A stretch of DNA of 64,000 nucleotides from an uncultured Lachnospiraceae bacterium. Its GTDB lineage: Bacteria > Bacillota > Clostridia > Lachnospirales > Lachnospiraceae. The stretch spans positions 1-64,000 of the forward strand of contig CANQNN010000003.1 in NCBI GenBank assembly GCA_947625205.1, written 5' to 3'. Shown here in pieces: positions 1 through 8,232 of the stretch. The notes beneath the pieces were generated by a model. The model was not told the DNA's origin and made no database searches. It saw only the letters and a list, made by a program, of their open reading frames with translations. The translations under genes were made by a program, and so were the position numbers. Numbering within the stretch: the first letter of the stretch is position 1; the number at the start of each line of letters is the position of its first letter.

Positions 1-1206
1 ATAAGACAGGTTGACATTGATATGAAAATCCGGAATGATCTCTCTCCATTTCTTACACATACGCGCGGCCTGCCACAGAACATATTTTCCGACGGGAATG
101 ATCAGTCCGCTCTCCTCCAGGATCGGAATAAACACGGCCGGCGAAACACTGCCGTATTTCTCACAATTCCAGCGCAGCAGCGCCTCCGCGCCTATGATAC
201 GGTAATCCGGGGCATGCACAATAGGCTGATAGAACACCTGAAATCCCCTAAAATTGCTGTTGACGTCACGGCGCATCAGCTTACGGATATCCAGCCTCTT
301 CAGATACCCGTCATAGGCCTCTTTATCAAACATTGCCATCTGATTCTTGCCGTTTCGCTTTGCCTCATTTAAAGCAAACTCCGTCAGCCGCAAAATACTG
401 TCTGCGCCCTTGTTCTCAAACCCGTCCTGCATCACACCGGCAGATATTGTGTAGAAACAGCTATACTCTTTCTCACGCACCGTATTTGCAACCTTATTTT
501 TGATCTCATTATAGATATCCGCCGCGTCTGCATCGGATTCCGGATTGGCGTCCATGATCATGAACTCATCAGCCATCAGCCGGTATACGTCCACTTTGCT
601 GTCCACCGTGGCTACAATACAGTCAGCAAGCTCTCTGAGCACATTGTCGCCCGCCTCTATCCCCTCTTTTTCGTTGATCTCCTTAAAATTATCGATGCCG
701 ATACGCATCATATAATTGATCGTCTCCGGCATATCACGAAGAATTTCCTCCGCATCATACTGGAATCTTGTCTCCCTGCGAAGCCCCGTGATATTGTCCG
801 CCTTCGCTTCCTTGCCGAGCTCCGTCACCCTGCCAAACAGCAGCCTATGACCGTCCTGACCTGTGATAACCGTACCGCGACAGTCTATCCACACGATCCT
901 GTGCTCCCTGTCGAACCAGCGGTATTCCATCTCATGGTTGTCCTGTTCACCGGTAGCGCATTTGCGGATATCCGCCTGCAGCTTCGGAAAATCAGACGGA
1001 TAAACAAGCCGGGAAAACATCGGCGTCAGATCCGTTGACATGACGCCATCCATCGGGAACCTTTTGATCATCTTCCCGGTCGTTATGTACGTATAGGTAT
1101 CCAGATCCATAATATAAAAATATGAATCTGAAGATTTCTGAAGCGCTTCCATCACCGCCGTAAGCTGCTCCAGCGACATATCATGCAAAGTCTCTTCATA
1201 TCCCAT
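1..1206 (-). CDS. PAS / degenerate GGDEF / EAL cyclic-di-GMP protein (partial)
   Basis: Open frame of 402 residues that runs off the left edge, so the C-terminus is missing. Residues about 20-130 look like a PAS-type sensor. Residues 140-290 are a GGDEF domain whose signature is replaced by MADEF (211-215), so diguanylate cyclase activity is unlikely. An EAL domain begins near 320 and keeps EALLRW (341-346), a Glu in PILEES (about 364) and NVNLSY at the edge, the pattern of an active c-di-GMP phosphodiesterase. No membrane segment is seen, so it is probably cytoplasmic. The start is the ATG at 1206, preceded by GAAGG. A consensus promoter lies 97 bases upstream. The role as c-di-GMP hydrolase with a regulatory GGDEF remnant is inferred from motifs; only part of the EAL domain is visible. 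Confidence 0.9.
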   Translation of the reverse strand, partial: MGYEETLHDMSLEQLTAVMEALQKSSDSYFYIMDLDTYTYITTGKMIKRFPMDGVMSTDLTPMFSRLVYPSDFPKLQADIRKCATGEQDNHEMEYRWFDREHRIVWIDCRGTVITGQDGHRLLFGRVTELGKEAKADNITGLRRETRFQYDAEEILRDMPETINYMMRIGIDNFKEINEKEGIEAGDNVLRELADCIVATVDSKVDVYRLMADEFMIMDANPESDADAADIYNEIKNKVANTVREKEYSCFYTISAGVMQDGFENKGADSILRLTEFALNEAKRNGKNQMAMFDKEAYDGYLKRLDIRKLMRRDVNSNFRGFQVFYQPIVHAPDYRIIGAEALLRWNCEKYGSVSPAVFIPILEESGLIIPVGKYVLWQAARMCKKWREIIPDFHINVNLSY

Positions 1207-1302
1207 AACTGCCTTACCTTCTTTCGATCCTAAAACTGATGAACCGCAAATCCCCCCCCCGGTATGCACTGGTCCTAGTGCTCCGATTTTGAGACTAATA
1301 AT

Positions 1303-1331
1303 ATTATAATGACCTCATTGTCCAATGTCAA
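1303..1331 (-). promoter_or_regulatory. Consensus sigma-A promoter of the GGDEF/EAL gene
   Basis: On the minus strand TTGACA (1326-1331), a 17-base spacer and TATAAT (1303-1308) match the vegetative consensus exactly. It points at the gene starting at 1206. A run of nine C on the plus strand (1252-1260), nine G in the transcript, lies in the predicted 5' leader. Confidence 0.85.
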
Positions 1332-1378
1332 TGGAACGTTGTATAATTTTACCATATTTATTTTGTACAGAATTCATT

Positions 1379-1424
1379 TTTTGTGAAAACGCGACAAATA
1401 TTTTGTGAAAACACGACAAAAATA
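1379..1424. repeat. Two direct repeats in the arcC / EAL intergenic region
   Basis: Two copies of a unit with core GTGAAAACRCGACAAA lie side by side at 1379-1400 and 1401-1424, offset by 22 bases, about two helical turns. They sit in the 364-base divergent gap, 29 bases upstream of a possible arcC -10 box (TATACT, 1453-1458). This arrangement suits a regulator binding two sites on one DNA face. No regulator can be named. Confidence 0.55.
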
Positions 1425-1452
1425 CATTCTATACAAAATGAACGGTTTTTGA

Positions 1453-1458
1453 TATACT
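1453..1458 (+). promoter_or_regulatory. Candidate -10 box of arcC
   Basis: TATACT lies 113 bases before the arcC start, and no good -35 box stands at 16-18 bases. A weak -35 beside the upstream direct repeats would fit an activator-dependent promoter, but that is inference. Confidence 0.4.
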
Positions 1459-1570
1459 AAGAGCATACTTTTGAAAATGAAAATGAGCGTTTCCGGACGG
1501 GTGCAGGCAGATGCGTCCGCCTGTGCACAGGATCTGCGCCGTCCCGTGAACGCTTTAGATCGGAGGCAAT

Positions 1571-2506
1571 ATGAGCAAAAAGAGGGCGGTCGTCTCTCTC
1601 GGACATGAGGCGCTGGGCTATACGATACTGGAACAATGGGATGCCGTCAAGGTAACTGCAAGAGCGCTTGCGGATCTGGTGGAATCCGACTACCAGCTTA
1701 CGATCACGCACAGCAACGGACCGCAGGTAAGTATGATCCACAAGGCGATGACAGAGCTGCGGCGTATCTATATCGACTACACGCCCGCCCCTATGTGCGT
1801 CTGCTCAGCCATGAGCCAGGGATATGTGGGCTACGATATTCAGAACGCCCTGCGTGCCGAGCTGCTGGCGCGCGGCATCTCTAAGCCCGTCAGCACCATA
1901 CTGACGCAGGTGACGGTGGATCCTTACGATGAAGCTTTCTATGAACCGACTAAGGTAATTGGCCGCTATATGTCCAGAGAGGATGCCGAGACCGAGATCA
2001 AGAAGGGCAACTATGTAGTGGAGGAACCCGGCAAGGGATTCCGCCGTGTGGTTGCCGCTCCCAAGCCTATTGATATCGTGGAGATCGACGCCATACGGGC
2101 GCTTGCCGATGCGGATCAGGTCGTGATCGCCTGCGGCGGCGGCGGCATACCCGTCATAGAGCAGAGCCATGCGTTAAAGGGCGCTTCCGCCGTGATAGAA
2201 AAAGATTCCATTGCCGGTAAGCTGGCGGGCGACTTAAACGCCGACGAGCTTATCATCCTCACCGGCGTTCCCTGCGTTTATATGGACTTTGGAACAGAGC
2301 GTCAGAAACCGATAGAAAGGCTGACCGCTGCCGAGGCAAAAAAACTGTGCGCCGAAGGACAGTTTGAGAAAGGGACAATGCTCCCCAAGATAGAAGCCTC
2401 TATCGCCTATCTGGAGAAAAATCCCACCGGAAGCGTGCTGATCACATCCATAGCATCCGTTTCCGATGCGATCAGGGGCAAAAACGGTACGGTCATAACA
2501 GCTTAA
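1571..2506 (+). CDS. arcC: Carbamate kinase
   Basis: 311 residues, the usual length for carbamate kinase, which transfers phosphate between carbamoyl phosphate and ADP in the last step of arginine or agmatine/purine catabolism. Family features seen are the N-terminal LGxxALG loop (here LGHEALG, where many enzymes have LGGNALG), THSNGPQV near residue 47, MSQGYVGYDIQNAL near 83, and the IACGGGGIPV substrate loop. The start ATG follows GATCGGAGGCAAT, a clear ribosome binding site. No other arginine deiminase genes are adjacent, so the substrate route is open. The stop shares the TTAA at 2503-2506 with the stop of the convergent lspA. The H-E replacement in the first loop suggests a clostridial subfamily and not loss of function. 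Confidence 0.92.
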   Translation: MSKKRAVVSLGHEALGYTILEQWDAVKVTARALADLVESDYQLTITHSNGPQVSMIHKAMTELRRIYIDYTPAPMCVCSAMSQGYVGYDIQNALRAELLARGISKPVSTILTQVTVDPYDEAFYEPTKVIGRYMSREDAETEIKKGNYVVEEPGKGFRRVVAAPKPIDIVEIDAIRALADADQVVIACGGGGIPVIEQSHALKGASAVIEKDSIAGKLAGDLNADELIILTGVPCVYMDFGTERQKPIERLTAAEAKKLCAEGQFEKGTMLPKIEASIAYLEKNPTGSVLITSIASVSDAIRGKNGTVITA

Positions 2507-2964
2507 TCGCCGGCCGTTCCCAGCACCATGAGAAGCGCGCCTATCATGATACAGAAATCAGAAATATTAAACACAATATTTCTGATTTTTTTGTTTTTCA
2601 CAGGAAAACTCACGTAATCCACCACATATCTGCGGACCAGTCTGTCGTAGGTGTTGCTGTACGCACCGCCCAGCAGAAATGCCAGTCCGGTCTTAAGCAG
2701 CTTACTTCCCCTGCACGTAAACGTTGCCAGAAAAAGCACAGTCGCTCCCAGCGTCAGCGCAAGCGAAAGAGCGGCTACAAATCCCCGTCTGCGCTTTCCG
2801 ATGGCAAGGACCGCCCCTGTATTATGATACTTGCGGATCAAAATCCGGCCGCCGCACAGGGGTTTTTCTTCCCCCTCCGTCCCTGACCGCTCAATATAGT
2901 TTTTGATCAAAAGGTCTGCGACAAATATTCCCATCGCAAGAACCGCGCACAAAATAATCGTCAT
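2503..2964 (-). CDS. lspA: Signal peptidase II family protein
   Basis: 153 residues from the chosen start. Lipoprotein signal peptidases cleave prolipoproteins after lipidation in the membrane. Visible motifs are HNTGAVL in the middle, GGAYSNTYDR followed by VVDYV (first catalytic Asp region) and NISDF (second catalytic Asp) near the C-terminus, with about four hydrophobic segments. The ATG at 2964 is preceded by AAGGCG and lies 7 bases after the stop of the subtilase gene. A longer frame to 3021 would overlap that gene by 50 bases and add a non-hydrophobic leader, so it was not used. Divergence from typical LspA (TYDR for the usual LIDR) suggests this may be a second, specialised copy. Confidence 0.8.
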   Translation of the reverse strand: MTIILCAVLAMGIFVADLLIKNYIERSGTEGEEKPLCGGRILIRKYHNTGAVLAIGKRRRGFVAALSLALTLGATVLFLATFTCRGSKLLKTGLAFLLGGAYSNTYDRLVRRYVVDYVSFPVKNKKIRNIVFNISDFCIMIGALLMVLGTAGD

Positions 2965-2971
2965 GATCGCC

Positions 2972-4666
2972 TTATGTCCTCGCCAGCACCTCAAATGTCC
3001 CGTTGATATCCAGTCTTCCAAAACCCCAGCGGTTATCGGGATACACTATACCATCCGGTCTGTCCGCGCCGAGGATCAGATAACTCTTGATACCCCTGCC
3101 CGACACCGTAGGCACGTTTCCGTCCACCACAGCCCACTCCATAAACTGTGCCACGCATCCCGCCGCCAGCGCCGCCGCCATGCTCGAGCCTGTCACGGTT
3201 CCCAGCGCCGTGGGAACCTGTACGCCGGGCGCGGCAAGATCGGGCTTGATGATCCCGCTCTTTGTATAGCCCCTGCCCGACTGTGCAAACCAGCTCCCGG
3301 CTATGCCGTTATAAGCCGATACGGTGATGACCTGCGCCGCATTGGACGGTTCCGTCAGCGTTACATCCGGATCGGGAGCCAGAAAAACGACATCTGTGTC
3401 AAGAAATGACGTAACAGGCAGCCACAGGTGAAAAACACCCTCTCCGCTCTGTTCGTCCTGCGACGGATAGATCCGCAGATTCCATACGCCCGGCGTCGGG
3501 TCCATGAAACGAAAGAAAATAAGCTGCTCTCCGGAGTCCCGCTCCACGATCACATTGCTCACAATAATGCGGGTGTTTTCAAAAACAAAATCAATCTCAC
3601 TGTCTCCTTTGTTTCTGAAATCGATCTCCGGCGAAGTCTCACCGCCGGGAGAGCGCACACGCACTGCACAGGTATCCGGAAGAGAGCCCCATAATTCAAG
3701 ACAGAAGCCTCTGGTCTCCTGCGCTACACGAACCTCTGCCACATCCGGCATAACGCCCTCATAATGATGCTCTTTATCGCCCTCATTGCCGCCGCACACA
3801 ACGATCGCCCGGCTTCTGCGACTTGCAACCGTGTTCAGATAGGACGCTAACGGCGATGTACCGTTATGGCTCCCCATATTGGTTCCTATACCGAGAACGA
3901 TAACCACGGGTCTCTGCAAAGCAATTGCCATGCGCTCCAGATATCTAACCGCCTCCATGATATCATTTTCCTGATAGGCAGCGGCGTCATCCGCTATCAG
4001 ATAAAAATCTCTCAGATACTGCTTCGCGCCTTTGAGCTTGACGACCGCAATATCCGCCTGGGGCGCGGCGCCCCTGAACGTAAGACCCGAATCAATAATG
4101 CTGCCGGCAGCGGCAGACGCCATCTGTGTTCCGTGCCCGTCCGTATCGGTGGACGGAACGATCTGTTCCGGCGCATCCGATAAAAGCGCCCTGTCTATAT
4201 CTGCCCTCGTATATTCCGTACCGTACAGAAAGCCTTCAGGCGGCTCGCCGTCCTGAATCGTCTGATCCCAGATCGCCATGATGCGGCTGCTTCCGTCTTC
4301 CCTCCGAAATACATCCAGCCTGTAACGTATACCGGTGTCAATAAAGCCTATCACAACGCCGTTTCCCTGCAGCGACAACGGCGGATTCTGCACACGCAGA
4401 TTTCCCGATACCGCCAGGTTCTCCGGATCAAACAGATTCCCGCCGGTCTGCATCAGACCATACAGTGCGGGTATCACCGAATAGCCATAAGTTCCTGCAG
4501 ACATTGGCGGGATCACACTGCGGTTCACATTGGCCACGGCATATCCGGCGTCTATGTCATGTATGCACAGCTCCATAGGGGATATCCCCAGCAGTTCATC
4601 CGCCGTCACATAATCCGTTATCAGGTCCGCATACTCGTTTGATAGTATCTTCTCCCTGCAAGTCAT
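2972..4666 (-). CDS. Csp-like S8 (subtilisin) serine protease
   Basis: 564 residues. The subtilase triad is Asp110 (GFIDTG), His178 (DGHGTQ) and Ser495 (TGSSMA). About 320 residues separate His and Ser because a beta-rich insert (roughly 310-440) interrupts the catalytic domain, as in the clostridial Csp germination-protease family. No signal peptide is visible, and the first 80 residues resemble a short prodomain. It lies 69 bases downstream of clpX and upstream of lspA on the same strand, so the three may be cotranscribed. No good ribosome binding site precedes the ATG at 4666. A short frame starting at 4718 overlaps the start out of frame and may couple translation. The substrate is unknown; similar proteases are common in Lachnospiraceae outside sporulation loci. 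Confidence 0.85.
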   Translation of the reverse strand: MTCREKILSNEYADLITDYVTADELLGISPMELCIHDIDAGYAVANVNRSVIPPMSAGTYGYSVIPALYGLMQTGGNLFDPENLAVSGNLRVQNPPLSLQGNGVVIGFIDTGIRYRLDVFRREDGSSRIMAIWDQTIQDGEPPEGFLYGTEYTRADIDRALLSDAPEQIVPSTDTDGHGTQMASAAAGSIIDSGLTFRGAAPQADIAVVKLKGAKQYLRDFYLIADDAAAYQENDIMEAVRYLERMAIALQRPVVIVLGIGTNMGSHNGTSPLASYLNTVASRRSRAIVVCGGNEGDKEHHYEGVMPDVAEVRVAQETRGFCLELWGSLPDTCAVRVRSPGGETSPEIDFRNKGDSEIDFVFENTRIIVSNVIVERDSGEQLIFFRFMDPTPGVWNLRIYPSQDEQSGEGVFHLWLPVTSFLDTDVVFLAPDPDVTLTEPSNAAQVITVSAYNGIAGSWFAQSGRGYTKSGIIKPDLAAPGVQVPTALGTVTGSSMAAALAAGCVAQFMEWAVVDGNVPTVSGRGIKSYLILGADRPDGIVYPDNRWGFGRLDINGTFEVLART

Positions 4667-4681
4667 ATTTTAATAACAGTC

Positions 4682-4703
4682 GATATTGTAAAATCTCAAT
4701 ATC
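4682..4703. repeat. Small inverted repeat between clpX and the subtilase gene
   Basis: GATATTG and CAATATC form a 7-bp stem around an 8-base AT-rich loop, just upstream of the subtilase start. There is no U-run, so it is not a convincing terminator. It could shape translation of the downstream gene. Confidence 0.35.
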
Positions 4704-4735
4704 AACATGCGCTTTCATACTGTTTCCCTATTATT

Positions 4736-6229
4736 CTATGCCTGCCCGCCCGCATTGCCATTCTCTATCACCTTCAGGTGATCGGGATGCTCCAGCGAAT
4801 TGCTGCGGATATCAATGACCGGACCTCCGGTTCCCTCTATATACTCTTTGGTGATCGTCACTCTTCCGATATTGTCGTCCTTGGGCACCTCATACATGAT
4901 ATCGAGCATAAATTCTTCGATAATAGCGCGCAAAGCTCTCGCTCCCGTATCCTTTTCCATAGCCTTCCCGGCTATCGCTTCCAATGCGTCCGGCTCAAAC
5001 TCAAGCTGTACCTCATCCAACTCCAACAGCTTCTGGTACTGCTTCAAAATAGCATTTCTGGGTTCCGAAAGGATCCTGACCATCATTTCTTTGCTCAGTC
5101 CCTCCAGCGTAAAGATAACCGGAAGTCGGCCGATAAATTCAGGGATCATGCCAAACTTCTTGATATCTTCCACGGTGACATGGCTTAAGATGTTTTTCTC
5201 TTTATCGTATTTATCGCGCAGCTGCGCGGTGTAACCGATCGACGTCTGCTTGTTCAGCCTCTGCTTGATGATCTCCTCGAGATCCGGGAAAGCGCCGCCG
5301 CAGATAAAGAGAATATTCCTCGTATTCACCGTTGCGAGGGGCACCATAGCATTCTTGGAATTGGCGCCTACAGGAACCTCCACCTCGGCGCCCTCTAAGA
5401 GCTTAAGCATACCCTGCTGCACAGATTCCCCGCTGACATCGCGGGATGTGGTATTCTTTTTCTTGGCGATCTTATCGATCTCGTCAATGAAAATAATGCC
5501 GCGCTCCGCTCTCTCCACATCATTGTCGGCGGCTGCCAGCAGCTTGGATACTACGCTCTCAATATCATCGCCTATATATCCTGCTTCCGTCAGGGACGTT
5601 GCATCCGTGATCGCAAGCGGCACATCCAGAAGACGGGCCAGCGTCTTGACCAAATATGTCTTGCCGCAGCCCGTAGGACCGATCATCAGCATATTGGATT
5701 TCTCGATCTCGATCTCATCCATAGTTCCGGTCGCTACTCTTTTATAATGATTGTACACAGCCACAGACATTACCTTTTTGGCATGCTCCTGTCCGACCAC
5801 ATATTCATCCAGTTTCGCTTTGATCTTATGGGGCGGCATGATATTCTTAATATCGATCTCGGGCTTATCGTCCGTTGATTTCTTCTTCCTGATCTTCTGC
5901 TTGTTCGGGATACCTCCGTCGCCCTGCAAGTCCGCCAAATTGACAAAACTGATATTGGGAAACCGGTTGTTACCGCCATCCGTGGGCGGCTGGTTCAACA
6001 GCCCCTGATAATCGAACTGGCTGACCGTATCCATTGTCTTGTGCATACAGTCGTCACAGACGCATATATGGTTGGGCAGCCTGAACATCTTGCCCGCCTT
6101 GCTCTCCGGTCTGCGGCATATAAAGCAGACATCCTCGTAATCTCCCGACTTATCACTGTCATTGGCTGATGACGTCTCTTTTTTTTCATTTATATCATCG
6201 TTTTGGTCATTGTGTCTGTTATCGCCCAT
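4736..6229 (-). CDS. clpX: ATP-dependent Clp protease unfoldase ClpX (long-linker variant)
   Basis: 497 residues, against about 420 for typical ClpX. An N-terminal zinc-binding domain (CFIC at 35-38, CDDC at 58-61) is followed by a long polar linker (about 70-125). The AAA+ domain has Walker A GPTGCGKT (184-191), Walker B IIFIDEIDK, pore loop AGYIGDD and the C-terminal small domain. ClpX unfolds tagged proteins and feeds them to ClpP. The ClpP-docking loop reads IGY where IGF/LGF is usual, so ClpP binding may be altered. The ATG at 6229 has GGAG seven bases before it; a GTG at 6241 would sit inside that ribosome binding site. No clpP is in the window. It may be a second ClpX paralogue. Confidence 0.9.
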   Translation of the reverse strand: MGDNRHNDQNDDINEKKETSSANDSDKSGDYEDVCFICRRPESKAGKMFRLPNHICVCDDCMHKTMDTVSQFDYQGLLNQPPTDGGNNRFPNISFVNLADLQGDGGIPNKQKIRKKKSTDDKPEIDIKNIMPPHKIKAKLDEYVVGQEHAKKVMSVAVYNHYKRVATGTMDEIEIEKSNMLMIGPTGCGKTYLVKTLARLLDVPLAITDATSLTEAGYIGDDIESVVSKLLAAADNDVERAERGIIFIDEIDKIAKKKNTTSRDVSGESVQQGMLKLLEGAEVEVPVGANSKNAMVPLATVNTRNILFICGGAFPDLEEIIKQRLNKQTSIGYTAQLRDKYDKEKNILSHVTVEDIKKFGMIPEFIGRLPVIFTLEGLSKEMMVRILSEPRNAILKQYQKLLELDEVQLEFEPDALEAIAGKAMEKDTGARALRAIIEEFMLDIMYEVPKDDNIGRVTITKEYIEGTGGPVIDIRSNSLEHPDHLKVIENGNAGGQA

Positions 6230-6256
6230 TTTAATCTCCACACCCCGCCCTTATAC

Positions 6257-6284
6257 AGCCATACCTCTGTCACTGTGTATGGCT
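6257..6284 (-). promoter_or_regulatory. Inverted repeat in the clpX leader
   Basis: AGCCATAC (6257-6264) and GTATGGCT (6277-6284) form a perfect 8-bp stem with a 12-base loop, between the predicted promoter and the ribosome binding site of clpX. It could be an RNA hairpin or an operator. Confidence 0.45.
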
Positions 6285-6303
6285 CACACATTATCTTACC
6301 CTT

Positions 6304-6332
6304 ATCATAGTATAAAAAGAGAGAACTCACAA
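6304..6332 (-). promoter_or_regulatory. Predicted clpX promoter
   Basis: On the minus strand TTGTGA (6327-6332), a 17-base spacer and TATGAT (6304-6309) stand about 75 bases upstream of the clpX start. Confidence 0.6.
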
Positions 6333-6387
6333 GTAAACATTTTATAAAAGAACCATAAAAGAACCGCATCCTGCATGGCACAATATG

Positions 6388-6414
6388 AAAAGGCGGCCCA
6401 AAGACCGCCTTTTT
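6388..6414 (-). terminator. Rho-independent terminator of the HtrA gene
   Basis: AAAAGGCGG (6388-6396) and CCGCCTTTT (6405-6413) form a 9-bp stem with an 8-base loop. It follows the htrA-like stop on the minus strand, and the flanking A/T runs mean it could work in both directions. Confidence 0.8.
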
Positions 6415-6439
6415 ATAATGATTCTTTACATACTTCACA

Positions 6440-8047
6440 TCACGCTTTATTTCCCAGTGTCAACGTCACTTTTCTGCTCACATATCCGTTATTGGACGCC
6501 GACATAACAGTCAGTTCAACGCTTTCGCCCTTGGCATGGAATTGCAGCTCCTCTTCCAGATCGTCCATAGACTCGATCGACTCGCCGTTAAATTCCGTAA
6601 TGATATCGCCCTTCTGCAATCCCGCTTCTTCTGCAGCGGTATTGTCATATACCTGGTATACAAATACTCCTTCCGGTATGCCGTACATTTCCGATACATC
6701 CTCAGGTACATCAATGCCGGATATACCCAGATAGCCCCGCTTATCCTCAGCTACTTTGTTTTTCGTCTCTTTGAGCATCAGATCCGCTATGATAGGACTT
6801 GCGGACGAAATCGGGATCGCATATCCCATACCTTCTATCGCGCTGCCGCCGATCTTGTTGGAATTGATGCCGATCACTTCGCCCTTCATATTCAGAAGCG
6901 CACCGCCTGAATTACCCGGATTGATCGCCGCGTCTGTCTGGATAAATGTTCCGTTGGAGCCGTCCGACAGTTCAATGCTTCTGTCCAGCGCGCTAATGAC
7001 GCCTGTTGTTACTGACTGGCCATATCCCAGCGAATTGCCTATGGCGATCGCAGGCTCGCCCAGCTCCAGCGAGTCAGAGTCACCAAGCGTTGCGATGGCG
7101 ATCCGGTCCATAGTACTGTTATCAATATCACTTAAGGAAACCGAGATCACCGCCAGATCCATATCCGCATCGGTTCCCTTGACAGCCGCCTCGATCTCGC
7201 TGCCTTCCACGAACTTGACCGTAAGCTTCTCGGCATCCGCTATTACATGATAATTCGTCACGATCAGAAGCTCCGTGTCGTTCTTCCCTACGATAATGCC
7301 GGAGCCGCTGGCATCCGCTTCATTGACATAGGACTGACCGAAGAAAGACATTCTCTCGGTATAATGATTGTTGATAGACACCATAGCGGGCATCACTTCT
7401 TCAACCACCGCCGATACATCCGACACGATCGTAGTCACATTGCCCGTATTCTGGATACCGTTCGCAGCCTGCGCCGTTTGATCCTGGCCAGACAGGTCCG
7501 TCACGGTTTTCCCCGTGGCATCCTCGGCATCTTCAACCACCTGCCCGGCCTCTTCAAGCAGGGCTTCCTCTCCCGGTGAAGGCTGCGCATCGGACACCTG
7601 AGCCTCCTCATGACTGCCAAACAGGTCCGTTACGGACTGCACCGCATAGATACCCACGCCTGCAAAAATCCCGAACAGGATACCGAGCGATACGGATACA
7701 AGCGCTTTTTTGAAATAGGCGCTGTGCTCCTTCTTCTTTTTCTTTTCCTTCTTATCCTTCTGATTTCCGTTCATCAGCGTATAATCATTGGGATACGTAT
7801 TGCCATACTGATAATTTGTTGTATGACCGGAATACATACCGCCGGCCGTCTGATCTGTGTACGGATTTCCCGAATTGCGGTTCGCATAAGGATTCTCCGG
7901 CCCCCGGTTTGCATAGGTGTTCTGACCCGTATGCCCGTAAGGACTTCCCGATGCGCCCTGCGTATAGGAACCGTCTCTCTGATCCGGATTGGACTGATTT
8001 GTATTTTCATAGTTTGCATTTGAGTTTGGATAATTGCTGTCGTACAT
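6440..8047 (-). CDS. Membrane-anchored HtrA/DegP-type serine protease with PDZ domain
   Basis: 535 residues. The N-terminal 95 residues are rich in Asn, Tyr, Gly and Pro with repeats such as NPYANR, then comes a Lys-rich patch (98-107) and one membrane helix (114-137). The order implies a cytoplasmic tail and an extracellular protease. The trypsin-like triad is His267 (TNYHVI), Asp297 (DADMDLAV) and Ser380 (NPGNSGGA). A PDZ domain (about 435-530) follows with the GYLGI start. Such proteins degrade misfolded secreted proteins and respond to envelope stress. A strong site, GGAGGAG, precedes the ATG, and a terminator follows the stop. The long low-complexity cytoplasmic tail is unusual for the family. 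Confidence 0.93.
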   Translation of the reverse strand: MYDSNYPNSNANYENTNQSNPDQRDGSYTQGASGSPYGHTGQNTYANRGPENPYANRNSGNPYTDQTAGGMYSGHTTNYQYGNTYPNDYTLMNGNQKDKKEKKKKKEHSAYFKKALVSVSLGILFGIFAGVGIYAVQSVTDLFGSHEEAQVSDAQPSPGEEALLEEAGQVVEDAEDATGKTVTDLSGQDQTAQAANGIQNTGNVTTIVSDVSAVVEEVMPAMVSINNHYTERMSFFGQSYVNEADASGSGIIVGKNDTELLIVTNYHVIADAEKLTVKFVEGSEIEAAVKGTDADMDLAVISVSLSDIDNSTMDRIAIATLGDSDSLELGEPAIAIGNSLGYGQSVTTGVISALDRSIELSDGSNGTFIQTDAAINPGNSGGALLNMKGEVIGINSNKIGGSAIEGMGYAIPISSASPIIADLMLKETKNKVAEDKRGYLGISGIDVPEDVSEMYGIPEGVFVYQVYDNTAAEEAGLQKGDIITEFNGESIESMDDLEEELQFHAKGESVELTVMSASNNGYVSRKVTLTLGNKA

Positions 8048-8232
8048 AATACTTCACTCCTCCCAGGTTATCAGGTCGGTTTACTGCCGATCTTTCCTTT
8101 GATTCTGAGGCTAGTATATTCTTTAATTGTGTATAATTTGTGACTACTTTTTATTATAATTGTGTTTTAAAATTGTAGCTTTTGTGTCCTGGCGCCGCAG
8201 ACCAAGCCGCCCGTCAGACATACTACTGAAAA

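Noticed and set aside
22-372. 116-codon open frame on the plus strand
   Set aside because: It lies antisense within the EAL domain of the gene that leaves the window.
2965-3021. Longer start for lspA at 3021
   Set aside because: It overlaps the subtilase gene by 50 bases and adds a polar leader; the ATG at 2964 has a good ribosome binding site.
8169-8232. Terminator of glmS
   Set aside because: The G/C-rich stretch after the stop gives no clean stem and no U-run.
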